Assembly (NCBI GenBank): GCA_036506275.1
Contig: DASXSB010000019.1
Span: forward strand, 1-43,699
Origin: DASXSB01 sp036506275
GTDB taxonomy: Bacteria > Methylomirabilota > Methylomirabilia > Rokubacteriales > CSP1-6
Reading direction: 5' to 3'
Length of the DNA stretch: 43,699 bases
The first letter of the stretch is position 1. Every line of letters begins with the position of its first letter. Below are positions 16,523 through 24,579 of this stretch, one piece after another. The notes under the pieces are model-generated. The model searched no databases. It saw nothing but the letters and a program-made list of their open reading frames with translations, and had not been told where the DNA came from. The position numbers and the translations under genes were made by a program.

Positions 16523-17857
16523 TCAGGGAACCCACCGGACGGCGTCGGCCTCCGGCTCGACGGCCCGGGCCTCACCGCCGGCGACAGGGACCATCCAGAC
16601 GCGCCCGGCGCTCGGATTCCCAATAGCTGACCGGCGAAACGCGATCCATCCGTCGTCGGTGGACCAACGCGGCTCATCGTCCGCGGCTCCCGGGGGCGGC
16701 GAGGTGAGCGGCCGGCGCGCACCGCTCTCGACGTCGATGAGCGCGAGGGCAAACGGCCGGTCCGCGGGGCGCCCGACGGCGGGCGCCGTTGCCACCGCGA
16801 TGAGCTCGCCCGTATGCGCGAACCGCGGCGAATGCGTGTCCGCCTCCGGCGGCGACAATGGCCGCGCGGCGCCGTCACGACCGTAGCGAAAGACACGCCG
16901 CCGCAGGGCGGGATCGCCGGGATCGACGTCGACGACGGCGAGGCCGTCGCCGCGCGGGGATGCGTTCCCGACGGCGAGGAAGGGGCCGATCGTCCCGCGG
17001 CGTCCGCCGTCGAGATCGACGAGCGCCAGGTCCCAGTTGCGGTCGCGCACGATCACGTTCCGACCGTCCGGCGTGATCGCGTACGAGTCGCGCCGATAGA
17101 CCACGTCCACGAGCGACGATTTCAAGATTTCAATGACGAGCGGCCCCGTGAGACGGGCGCCCGCGCTGCCATCGCCGAACGGCGCCACCGCCGGCGCCGG
17201 CGCGTCGAGCTTGACGATGAAGGGCCGTCCCGCATCGTCCAGGCGAGCCCCGAGGAAGAGCAGCGCGTCTTCCCCCGCCCACTCGAGGTCGCGCACGTCG
17301 AGGTCCGACGGCACCGCGACGCGGAGGACGGGCTTTCGTGCGCGCTGAACCACGAGCTGTCGCGGCCGCGGATCGACGTAGGCGAGGGCGCCGGCGCCGC
17401 TGACAGCGAACGCGCCCACCTGTCCTTCGACGAGGGGAACGACCCCGGCACCGAGCGTGATCCGCACGAGGCCGGAACGCGTGCGCGCGACGAGCGCGGC
17501 CGCGCGCGTCCTGAACGTGATCACGAGCGGACGTGCGAGCGCCCGGCCTCCGCGGTCGCGCACACCGCCCCCGACGGTCACGACGTAGGTCGTGCCTGCG
17601 CTGAAGCGAGCACGGGGCGTGAAGGCGAGGCGGCGACCGGCGACGCTGGTGAAGCCGGCGACGGAAGGCGCGATCGTGATGGCGGCGGCGGCGGTGGCCT
17701 CGTCGAGAGGACGGCTGAAGGTAACCACGATCTGCGCCGCCGGCGCGACGTCGGTGGCGCCGGCGGCCGGGCTCACGTCCACGACCGCGAGCGGGCGAGG
17801 CGCGGCGAGGACGATGACGGCGGCGATCGCGAGGCCGAGCGCGAGGATGACGACCAC
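16523..17857 (-). CDS. Membrane-anchored Ig-like plus beta-propeller protein
   Basis: 444 residues. An N-terminal hydrophobic anchor (about 1-20) is followed by a bacterial Ig-like fold (about 28-115, containing SPAAGATDVAPAAQIVVTFS, the pattern of SbsA-type Big_5 domains). About 300 residues of repeated WD/TolB-like blades follow (for example AITPDGRNVIVRDRN, SPRFAHTGELIAVAT, PRWSTDDGWIAFRR). This points to an extracytoplasmic binding or scaffold protein with no catalytic motif. Starts with GTG at 17857, 31 bases after the stop of the TIGR03943-type gene, so possibly its operon partner. Confidence 0.7.
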   Translation of the reverse strand: MVVILALGLAIAAVIVLAAPRPLAVVDVSPAAGATDVAPAAQIVVTFSRPLDEATAAAAITIAPSVAGFTSVAGRRLAFTPRARFSAGTTYVVTVGGGVRDRGGRALARPLVITFRTRAAALVARTRSGLVRITLGAGVVPLVEGQVGAFAVSGAGALAYVDPRPRQLVVQRARKPVLRVAVPSDLDVRDLEWAGEDALLFLGARLDDAGRPFIVKLDAPAPAVAPFGDGSAGARLTGPLVIEILKSSLVDVVYRRDSYAITPDGRNVIVRDRNWDLALVDLDGGRRGTIGPFLAVGNASPRGDGLAVVDVDPGDPALRRRVFRYGRDGAARPLSPPEADTHSPRFAHTGELIAVATAPAVGRPADRPFALALIDVESGARRPLTSPPPGAADDEPRWSTDDGWIAFRRSAIGNPSAGRVWMVPVAGGEARAVEPEADAVRWVP

Positions 17858-17888
17858 GGACAGCGCATCGAACCGAGCCGCGCGCGCG

Positions 17889-18563
17889 TCAGTAGAGATA
17901 CGGCTGGTCCGGCCGCGCCGTGGGCGTGACCGCCGTTGCCGCGATGACGGCTCGCCGGCGCCCGTTCACGTCGTGTACCTCCCATGCGCCCTCCACCTCC
18001 ACCCAGCGCCCGGCCGGCGGCGGCGGCCCCGCGCTGCGGACGGGCAGGCCGACGGGCTCGGCATCCACCGCGCAGCATTGCACGACGAATCGCGCGACGA
18101 GAAAGGAGTCGGCGGGCAAGCTCGGATCGTGATGCACGAAGCCCGTCACGCGCACGGGTTTACCGGCGTGGCGCCCGGGCTCGGGATCGGCGGCGAACAC
18201 CTTCACCCAGTCCTTGATCGTGTAGCGCTCGGGCCGTGCCTCCACGTCGAAGGTGGGCGCGTCGCCGCGCCCGAGTGATGCGCTTGCCACGCCGCGCTGG
18301 CTCGCGGTGGCAGGGCTCAGGGGCTGGGCGGGAAGCAGGAAGCCGAGCGAGACGGGCAGGGCGAGGATGACGGCCGCGAGACGTGACACGGCGGGGCCGC
18401 CGCTGCGCCACGAAGCGAGACCGAGCGCCACCAGGAGGGCGCCGGTCACGGCGGTGGGCACGACGTAGATGGGATGGATGTAGAAGTAAAGGCCGCCGGT
18501 GCCGAACAGAGAGAGGAAGTAGATGCCGTAGGCGAGCGCGAGGACGGCGGCGGTCCGCTTCAT
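17889..18563 (-). CDS. TIGR03943/DUF1980 family protein (YcgQ-like)
   Basis: 224 residues. Two to three N-terminal hydrophobic segments (about 5-80) precede a soluble domain containing GKPVRVTGFV, ARFVVQCCAVDAEPVGLPV and WVEVEGAW, the hallmark of the TIGR03943 family with a conserved Cys-Cys. Such proteins sit next to DUF318 permeases across bacteria. Here the start overlaps the permease stop by four bases (ATGA), which fixes the start at 18563. Function unknown; a partner subunit for the permease is the usual proposal. An apparent longer frame upstream is a shadow of the permease gene. Confidence 0.88.
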   Translation of the reverse strand: MKRTAAVLALAYGIYFLSLFGTGGLYFYIHPIYVVPTAVTGALLVALGLASWRSGGPAVSRLAAVILALPVSLGFLLPAQPLSPATASQRGVASASLGRGDAPTFDVEARPERYTIKDWVKVFAADPEPGRHAGKPVRVTGFVHHDPSLPADSFLVARFVVQCCAVDAEPVGLPVRSAGPPPPAGRWVEVEGAWEVHDVNGRRRAVIAATAVTPTARPDQPYLY

Positions 18564-19456
18564 CCGATCCAGTAATTCAGGACGAGGCCAAGGAGGAACA
18601 CCATCTCCGTGACCACCACTGCCACCAGCGCCACCGTCTTGGCGGTGAAGACGGTCAGCATGAGCAACAGGCTCTTGATGTCGACCATGGGTCCGAAGAC
18701 GAGAAACGCGATCAGCGACCCGTCCGTGAACGTGCCCGCGTAGGCGAGCGCCACGAAGGCGTCGACGGTCGAGCAGATCGACAGGACGACCGCGAGCGCC
18801 ATCATGGCCGCGACGGAGACGACGGGGCCCTGACCGATGCCGAGCAGCGCCGTGCGCGGCACCAGCGTCTGGGTGAGCGCGGCTAGGGCGGCGCCCACCA
18901 CCAGCACCGCGCCCATCTCCACGAACTCCGCGAGCGTCCCCTGCGCAAAGCGCCGCACCGGCGTCGTGGTCACGGGTGCCCCGTGATCGTGGCCGTCGTC
19001 GATCACGCGCCGGCGCAACAGGTCGTCCGGGCGCGGATGCCACGTGAGCAGGAGGCCGACGCCCATCGCCACCAGGAACGTGAAGGCGAGCCGGTAGACG
19101 ACCATCAGGGGTCGCTCGCGGAACGCGGCGAACGTGGAGAGGGCGACCACGGGATTGAGCGCCGGCGCCGAGAGCAGGAAAACGACGGCGGCGGCGGCGG
19201 GCACGCCCCGCGTGATGAGGCGGCGGGCGACCGGCACGTTGCCGCACTCGCACACGGGGAACAACGCGCCGAGCCCCGCCATCGCCGCCAGCGAGCCGAG
19301 GCGATCGCGCGGAAGCCAGCGTAGCGTGCGCTCACGGGCGAGGACGAGCGCGAGCGCCTGCGAGACGAGCACGCCCAGGAGCAGGAAGGGGGCCGCCTCG
19401 ATGATGACGCCGAGGAAGATCGTCACCCCGTCCTGCGCCCGGGCGAGCCCGGACAC
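18560..19456 (-). CDS. DUF318/COG0701 permease (YcgR/ArsP-like)
   Basis: 298-residue membrane protein with about eight hydrophobic segments in two halves separated by a hydrophilic His-rich linker (DDGHDHGAP, about residue 155). The first half holds the family signature CECGNVPVARRLI. The second half has STVDAFVALAYAG. Related proteins include the methylarsenite exporter ArsP and permeases of unknown substrate. It is coupled to the YcgQ-like gene downstream, the standard pair. The His-rich loop could bind metal; that is inference. Confidence 0.88.
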   Translation of the reverse strand: MSGLARAQDGVTIFLGVIIEAAPFLLLGVLVSQALALVLARERTLRWLPRDRLGSLAAMAGLGALFPVCECGNVPVARRLITRGVPAAAAVVFLLSAPALNPVVALSTFAAFRERPLMVVYRLAFTFLVAMGVGLLLTWHPRPDDLLRRRVIDDGHDHGAPVTTTPVRRFAQGTLAEFVEMGAVLVVGAALAALTQTLVPRTALLGIGQGPVVSVAAMMALAVVLSICSTVDAFVALAYAGTFTDGSLIAFLVFGPMVDIKSLLLMLTVFTAKTVALVAVVVTEMVFLLGLVLNYWIG

Positions 19457-19459
19457 TTG

Positions 19460-20398
19460 CTACTCTCCGACGCCCTTCTGACCGCGCGACTTGAGGGCGA
19501 TGGCGCGCGTGGTGGCGCCGCTGCCGTCGACGATCTTCGTCGGCAGCGCGATGTAGAAGGCGCCGCGGACGGGCAGCTTCCCGACGTTCGTGAGCAGCTC
19601 GTCCCAGGTCATGCCGTACTTGAGCCCCGCCACGTGCGTGGCCTGACCGGCTTCCACCGGGCCCATGCTGGGGCCGTCGGAGCCGATGTGCTTGATGCCT
19701 TTCGAGTTCAGGTACTCCATCGTCTCCGGACCGGGCGCTGGCCAGCCCGGCGACTTCTGGAGGATGAGCGGATCGAACGCGAGGCGATTCCCCTCCGGAA
19801 ACGGCTTGTAGTACTTGTCGGAGTACCCGGAGAAGAACAGCACGATCTCACCGCGCTGGAGGCCGCCGTTCTTCGCCTCCCAGTCACGCACCATCTGCGG
19901 CGTGATGATCGGGCTCTTGCCGTTGGGCGCCTTGTCGAGGATGGCGCGCACGTCGACGACGGCGGCGGGGCCGAGCCACTGCGAGACCGGCATTTTGTCG
20001 CACGTCATCTTGCCCATCGGGCCCTCGAACGGCATGCCGGACCCCTCAGGTGGGATGAAATGGGCTGGACAGTCCAGCTGCGTGCCCGTGTGCTCGTCGA
20101 TCACGTACCGCTGGCCGTAATACGGAAACACGCTCTGCGCGAGGTTGTCGCCGTAGGCGCCCTTCACCGGCTTGAACCAGTTGAACGTCCACCGCTGGAA
20201 GGGAGCGTGGGTCGGCCAGTGCGCGGGAAGCTGCTCGGAGATGAGGACGGTGAGGTCGATGACCTCGGCGTCCTTCATGGCGGCAGCCATGGTGGCGCCG
20301 ACGTTGCTCTGCGCATCGACGCCGCGCACGCTCGTCATCCAAAGCACCGCACCCGCGAGAAGGAGAAGCGTTGAGACGACTCGCAAACCAGACTTCAT
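19460..20398 (-). CDS. Secreted cyclase-family metal hydrolase (kynurenine formamidase-like)
   Basis: 312 residues with a signal peptide (about 1-30). The cyclase-family metal-binding motif H-x-G-T-x2-D-x-P-x-H is complete (HTGTQLDCPAH), and a downstream SDGPSMGP region with HVAGL supplies the second conserved His region. Family members include kynurenine formamidase and isatin hydrolase; the exported form here acts outside the cytoplasm. Start at the ATG at 20398 with GGAGG seven bases upstream. A near-perfect palindrome lies just in front of it. The stop is three bases before the DUF318 permease start. Confidence 0.87.
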   Translation of the reverse strand: MKSGLRVVSTLLLLAGAVLWMTSVRGVDAQSNVGATMAAAMKDAEVIDLTVLISEQLPAHWPTHAPFQRWTFNWFKPVKGAYGDNLAQSVFPYYGQRYVIDEHTGTQLDCPAHFIPPEGSGMPFEGPMGKMTCDKMPVSQWLGPAAVVDVRAILDKAPNGKSPIITPQMVRDWEAKNGGLQRGEIVLFFSGYSDKYYKPFPEGNRLAFDPLILQKSPGWPAPGPETMEYLNSKGIKHIGSDGPSMGPVEAGQATHVAGLKYGMTWDELLTNVGKLPVRGAFYIALPTKIVDGSGATTRAIALKSRGQKGVGE

Positions 20399-20416
20399 GA
20401 TGTCCTCCCAGAAAAA

Positions 20417-20432
20417 GGTCTGGTTCCAGACC
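20417..20432. promoter_or_regulatory. Palindrome upstream of the cyclase-family gene
   Basis: GGTCTGG-TT-CCAGACC is a perfect 7+2+7 inverted repeat, 18 bases upstream of the ATG at 20398. On the minus strand it is followed at once by TTTTTC, so the same sequence could act as a repressor operator (the TGGT/ACCA form resembles FadR-type GntR operators) or as a leader hairpin or attenuator. No regulator gene is adjacent. Confidence 0.5.
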
Positions 20433-20606
20433 ACCGGCACCGCGCGCACGGAACGACCTAACTCTCACCTCCCGTCGACGGCGAGGGCCGACCTCGCAGA
20501 AGGCGCATGCTAGGAGCGCCCGCGCGGGGTTGTCAAGACGCGCTATGCACTCGGCGCCGCGCGGGGCGGGGCAACCACGGGCACGCCGTGGTTCAATACC
20601 GTCGCG

Positions 20607-21473
20607 ATGGCGCTGCTCCCGCCGCTGGATCTCGTGGGCAGCCCGATCCTGCTCGGGGTGCTCGTGGTCTGCTTGGCGGCGGAGGCGGCGCGACCGCTGC
20701 GGGCGCGCGTGCAGACGCGCGGGGAACGGCTCCCGACCAACGTCGCCATGATGGCGATCGCGAGCGTGATGGTGCGGGGGTTCGTGATCCCCGTGAGCGT
20801 CCTGCTGGCGACGATGGTCACCACGAGAAGCTGGGGCCTCGTGCCCCTCCTCGACCTGCCGGCGCCGGCGGCGGCGGGCATCGCCTTCATTGCCGCCGAC
20901 TACGCCACGTGGCTCTGGCACCGGCTCAATCATCAGATTCCGTTCCTGTGGCGCTTCCACGCCGTTCACCACACCGATCTCGACCTCGACGTCACCACCG
21001 CCTTTCGCTTTCACGCGGGCGAGCTGGCGCTGTCGCTCGGCTTCCGCGCGCTGGCGATCGTGGTGCTCGGCCTCGGTCCCGCTCTCCTCCTCGTGTACGA
21101 GATCGCCATGGACGCCGCCACCGCGTTCCACCACAGCAATCTCCGTCTGCCCGTCGCGCTCGAGCGGCCTCTCAGCCTCCTCGTCGTCACCCCGCGCATG
21201 CACGCCATCCATCACTCGATCGTCGAGCGCGAGGCCACCGCCAACTGGTCGGTGGTGTTTTCGTGGTGGGATCGCCTGCACGGCACCCTGCGGCTCGACG
21301 TCGCCCAGGACGCGCTCGTCATCGGGGTGCCGGCGTATCGAGCGCGGGAAGCGCTCACGCTCGGAAAGTTGCTCGTCATGCCGTTTCGGCGGCACGGCGC
21401 CTGGTGGCGGCTTCCCGACGGCCGCTACCCGGATCGTCGTCCGCGCGGCACGCCCACGCGGCTGGCGGTGTAG
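20607..21473 (+). CDS. Sterol desaturase / fatty acid hydroxylase superfamily protein
   Basis: 288 residues, integral membrane, with the diiron histidine boxes HRLNH, HAVHH, a later HHSNL and HAIHH, in the usual order and spacing of the fatty acid hydroxylase superfamily. About four hydrophobic segments flank them. It should hydroxylate or desaturate a lipid at the membrane face. Start at the ATG at 20607; no strong ribosome site. A 36-base gap separates it from the glycosyltransferase gene, so co-transcription is likely. Confidence 0.9.
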   Translation: MALLPPLDLVGSPILLGVLVVCLAAEAARPLRARVQTRGERLPTNVAMMAIASVMVRGFVIPVSVLLATMVTTRSWGLVPLLDLPAPAAAGIAFIAADYATWLWHRLNHQIPFLWRFHAVHHTDLDLDVTTAFRFHAGELALSLGFRALAIVVLGLGPALLLVYEIAMDAATAFHHSNLRLPVALERPLSLLVVTPRMHAIHHSIVEREATANWSVVFSWWDRLHGTLRLDVAQDALVIGVPAYRAREALTLGKLLVMPFRRHGAWWRLPDGRYPDRRPRGTPTRLAV

Positions 21474-21509
21474 GGCACCGGGTCCGAGCACAGGCGCGGC
21501 GGCCATGCG

Positions 21510-22244
21510 ATGAGCGAACCCGCGCTCTCCGTCGTCATTCCCGCTCGTAACGACGCGGAGGCGCTCGGCCGCACGCTCGACCATCTCGCTCGCCTGGACG
21601 GGCCGGACCGCTTCGAGGTCATCGTGGCGGCGGCGGGAGGTCGCGCAGAGACAGAGCGTGCGGCGGCTGGACGGGCGCGGCTCCTGTGGCCGGGGGAATC
21701 GACGCGGGCTCGCCTCCTGAACGCCGGTGCTGCGGTGGCGCGCGGCCCCGCGCTGCTCTTCCTGCACGCGGACTCCTTGCCCCCGCGCGACGCCGTCGCC
21801 CTCATCGACGCCGCGCTCCGGCGGCCGGAGACGGTGGGCGGCGCCTTCGAGTTCCTCTTCGCGGAGCCCGTGTGGACGTTGCGGCTCCTCACCGCGATGA
21901 ACCGCTTTCGCTACCGCACGACGGGCAACTACTACGGCGATCAGGGACTCTTCGTGCGCGCGGACGTCTTTCGCCGGCTCGGTGGCTTCCGCGATCTCGC
22001 GCTCATGGAAGACATCGACTGGAGCCGGCGGCTCCGACGCGCCGGCCATACCGTGCTCATCCCCACCCCCGTAGTGACGTCGGGGCGGCGATTTCTCGCG
22101 CGCGGGCCGTGGCGGACGACCGCATTCTGCGCCTGGCTGCTGCTCCTCAACACCCTGCGTCTCGACACCGAACGCTACGCCGAGCGCTGGCGCGGCCCCG
22201 CCGATCGTCCGCCCGGCAGCGCGTGGCCGACGGCGCCGCGATGA
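21510..22244 (+). CDS. GT2 glycosyltransferase, TIGR04283 type (rSAM/selenodomain-associated transferase 2)
   Basis: 244 residues. GT-A fold with VVIPARND at the start, LFLHADS as the metal-binding DxD-like region, GGAFEF, and GNYYGDQGLFVR followed by LMEDIDWSRRLR near the C-terminus, the signature of the TIGR04283 subfamily. The family was named for its repeated co-occurrence with radical SAM proteins and selenoprotein domains, and is also seen in arsenosugar loci. The acceptor is unknown. Its stop overlaps the next start (ATGA), so the pair is translationally coupled. Confidence 0.9.
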   Translation: MSEPALSVVIPARNDAEALGRTLDHLARLDGPDRFEVIVAAAGGRAETERAAAGRARLLWPGESTRARLLNAGAAVARGPALLFLHADSLPPRDAVALIDAALRRPETVGGAFEFLFAEPVWTLRLLTAMNRFRYRTTGNYYGDQGLFVRADVFRRLGGFRDLALMEDIDWSRRLRRAGHTVLIPTPVVTSGRRFLARGPWRTTAFCAWLLLLNTLRLDTERYAERWRGPADRPPGSAWPTAPR

Positions 22245-22915
22245 AGGCGGCGATTGCGATCATGGCCAAAGCGCCGGAGCCCGGGCGCGCGAAGACGCGG
22301 CTCAGCCCACCTCTCGCGGCGGACGTCGCCGCCGAGCTCTCTCGACGCTTTCTCCTCGACACGATCGAGCGCGTGCGCGCGGTCGACGGCGCCGTCGTCG
22401 CCGTCTTCTACACGCCACCGGACTCGCGCGCGCTGTTCGAGGCGCTCGCGCCCGGTGTCGCGCTCGTGCCGCAAGCCGGAGACGATCTGGGCGACCGTCT
22501 GGTGGCGGGCTTCGAGCACCTGCTCGCGCGCGGCCATCGGCCCGTGCTCTTCATCGGAAGCGATACGCCGACCCTGCCGCTGGCCGTGTTTCACGAGGCG
22601 CTCGCCCGCCTCGCGGAGCCGGAGGTGGACGTCGCGCTCGGACCCACCGACGACGGCGGCTACTACCTGATCGGGCTCCGCCAGCACCATCCCGCCCTCT
22701 TTGCGTCCATCCCGTGGAGCTCGGAACGGGTCGCCGCCGAGACGCTGCGCCGCGCGCGGACGGCCGGGCTGCGCGTGGCCGTGCTGCCGCGCTGGTTCGA
22801 CGTGGACACGGCCGCCGACCTCGATCGGCTGGCGCAGTCGATGGAGGACGAGGCGGAGTGGGAGACCTCGCACACCGCTCGCTTCCTCCGAGGGCTGAAG
22901 AGCGGCCGTCAATGA
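22241..22915 (+). CDS. Nucleotidyltransferase-fold protein, TIGR04282 type (rSAM/selenodomain-associated transferase 1)
   Basis: 224 residues from the ATG at 22241. A GT-A/nucleotidyltransferase fold (DUF2064) shows IMAKAPEPGRAKTRL at the N-terminus, FIGSDTPTLP, GPTDDGGYYLIGL and a C-terminal WFDVDTAADL, all diagnostic of TIGR04282. Partner of the upstream TIGR04283 protein. The gene ends convergent with the minus-strand metallophosphoesterase, overlapping its end by seven bases. In the same neighbourhood lie a radical SAM gene and a probable selenoprotein gene, consistent with the family name. Confidence 0.9.
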   Translation: MKAAIAIMAKAPEPGRAKTRLSPPLAADVAAELSRRFLLDTIERVRAVDGAVVAVFYTPPDSRALFEALAPGVALVPQAGDDLGDRLVAGFEHLLARGHRPVLFIGSDTPTLPLAVFHEALARLAEPEVDVALGPTDDGGYYLIGLRQHHPALFASIPWSSERVAAETLRRARTAGLRVAVLPRWFDVDTAADLDRLAQSMEDEAEWETSHTARFLRGLKSGRQ

Positions 22916-23706
22916 CGGCCGCGTGAGCGCTCCTTCACCGGCATGGATTCGAGGCAGCAGGTCCACCATCCGGAGCGGATGGTCTCCACGAACTCGGTGG
23001 GCAAGCGCTCGCCCGTCATCTCCTCCGCCATCCGCTCGTGATCGTAGTGAACGGGCACGAACTCCACCGTGAGGTCGGGGCCGGCCGTGAGCAACGCGTA
23101 CCACACGCGCGGCGTGCCGTCGTTCTCCGGCCGTCCGAGGGCGCCCACGTTCACGGCGTGGCGGCCGCTGGGCAGAGCTCGGTGCCATTTGATTCCCGTG
23201 TGCGTGAAGCAGACGACGTCGCTGTCCGTGTCCCGGCAGAACTTCTCGAGGAGCCCGTCCGGTGTCGTCGTCTCCCAGAGGAATTCGTTGATCTGGCGCG
23301 GCGAGCCGTGGCACAGGAGCACGCGCGCCTCGCCGAGCGCGAAACGCACGGCGGATGGCAGCGCGGCCAGCCAGCGACGGTGCGGCGTGGACGTGCGTCG
23401 GAGCGTGTATTCGTAGGAGATGCGCGCGAAGTGGTTGTCGCGGGGGTCGGTGTAGCCGCAGCCGCAGTCCGGGGCGCCGTGCGCGATGGCGAGGTCGTAG
23501 TTGCCCTGCACGCACATGACGCCGGCGTCGCGCAGCAGCGGAAAGACGCGATCAGGATGGGGACCGAAGCCGCCGAGATCGCCGAGACAATACACGGCCT
23601 CCGCGCCGCGCCCGCGCGCGTCGGCGAGGGCGGCCTCGAGGGCGAGGTGGTTGGCGTAGACGCCGCCCATGAGGGCGACCCGGCGCGCCGTCAGAAGTTC
23701 TTGCAC
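22909..23706 (-). CDS. Degenerate metallophosphoesterase-fold protein
   Basis: 265 residues from a GTG at 23706 that overlaps the radical SAM stop by 16 bases. Calcineurin-like fold: CLGDLGGFGPHP, VQGNYD, LLCHGSP and CFTHTGIKWH can be aligned with motifs II-V. The first motif, which should give DxH after the first strand, reads GGVYANH, so two metal ligands are missing. A cluster of four Cys and a His lies at DCGCGY and downstream. A regulatory or altered phosphoesterase partner of the radical SAM protein is likely. ATG at 23670 would remove the first strand and is rejected. Confidence 0.75.
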   Translation of the reverse strand: MQELLTARRVALMGGVYANHLALEAALADARGRGAEAVYCLGDLGGFGPHPDRVFPLLRDAGVMCVQGNYDLAIAHGAPDCGCGYTDPRDNHFARISYEYTLRRTSTPHRRWLAALPSAVRFALGEARVLLCHGSPRQINEFLWETTTPDGLLEKFCRDTDSDVVCFTHTGIKWHRALPSGRHAVNVGALGRPENDGTPRVWYALLTAGPDLTVEFVPVHYDHERMAEEMTGERLPTEFVETIRSGWWTCCLESMPVKERSRGRH

Positions 23707-24563
23707 GCGATCCCCGTCTCGTAGCACGTGACGCAGGCAGGATGGTCGAGCGCGGTCGGAGCCAGCGTGCCGGCGAGGTCGTCGGCGCCGACGCGGGCGA
23801 CGGGGAGCCCGGCCAGAATCGGGCAAACGTAGATTCCATCCGCGGCGACGACGCGGGTTTCCGTGCACTGAAGTCTTGCGAAGTCGAAGCCGACGAGATC
23901 GTCGCTCGTCAGCATCCGGTAGGGCCGGCGGCCTTCGCAGCGGCCGAGGGGAAGGACGGGGAGGATCTTGATCCGAGGCCGTGCCACCCTGGCGTCGAGG
24001 AGCGCCGCGCGCAGTCGTTCGTACAGCGACGGGCCGGAGGCGGCGGGGAGGATCTCGGTCGCCGTCACGATCGGATGCAGCTCGCGCGCGGAGAGCAACT
24101 GGATCGCGCGCAGCGCTCTGGCGAAGCTGCCATGTCCGCGGATGGCGTCGTTCTCGGCGGCCGTCGGCGCGTCGAGGCTCACCCGGAGCTCGAGCGAGTA
24201 GCGCGCCGAGGCGGAGATCCGTGCCAGGCGATCGGCCATGGCGTCGTCGACGAGGGTGCCGTTCGTGAGCACCGTGACCGGCGCCACCGCCAGCCCCGCC
24301 TCGATGAGAGAGAGGAGGTCCGGGTGGAGGAACGGCTCGCCACCCGTGAAGTAGAGCTCCCGGACGCCGAGCGCCTCCGCCTCGCGCAGCGAGCGGCGGA
24401 CGACGTCGGCGGTGAGCATTCCGAGCCAGGGATCGCGGGGGCCGCTCGCGTTGAAGCAGTGACGGCAGGCGAGATTGCAGAGCGTGCCCGTGATCTGGAA
24501 CCAGAGCGAGCGCAGCTCGCGAAAGGGCGCGCGCGGGACGGCGGCGGTGTGCGGGCGGATCAC
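23691..24563 (-). CDS. Radical SAM protein with C-terminal Cys-rich (SPASM-like) end
   Basis: 290 residues, GTG start. The radical SAM cluster motif C-x3-C-x2-C is CNLACRHC, followed by FTGGEPFLHP and the strand-end VTVLTNG. The C-terminus carries further cysteines (LQCTE, VCPILAG, ACVTC, GIACKNF), which look like auxiliary iron-sulfur ligands. Not an obvious ArsS, which has a different C-terminal domain. It lies 16 bases downstream of the probable selenoprotein gene and overlaps the metallophosphoesterase gene, so the three are probably one unit. Substrate unknown. Confidence 0.88.
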   Translation of the reverse strand: MIRPHTAAVPRAPFRELRSLWFQITGTLCNLACRHCFNASGPRDPWLGMLTADVVRRSLREAEALGVRELYFTGGEPFLHPDLLSLIEAGLAVAPVTVLTNGTLVDDAMADRLARISASARYSLELRVSLDAPTAAENDAIRGHGSFARALRAIQLLSARELHPIVTATEILPAASGPSLYERLRAALLDARVARPRIKILPVLPLGRCEGRRPYRMLTSDDLVGFDFARLQCTETRVVAADGIYVCPILAGLPVARVGADDLAGTLAPTALDHPACVTCYETGIACKNF

Positions 24564-24579
24564 CGGCGGTCCCGTGCGA

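Noticed and set aside
20607..24563. An arsenosugar biosynthesis locus, as the TIGR04282/04283 names might suggest
   Set aside because: No ArsM-type methyltransferase or ArsS-type C-terminal domain is visible; the names reflect co-occurrence and not proven chemistry.
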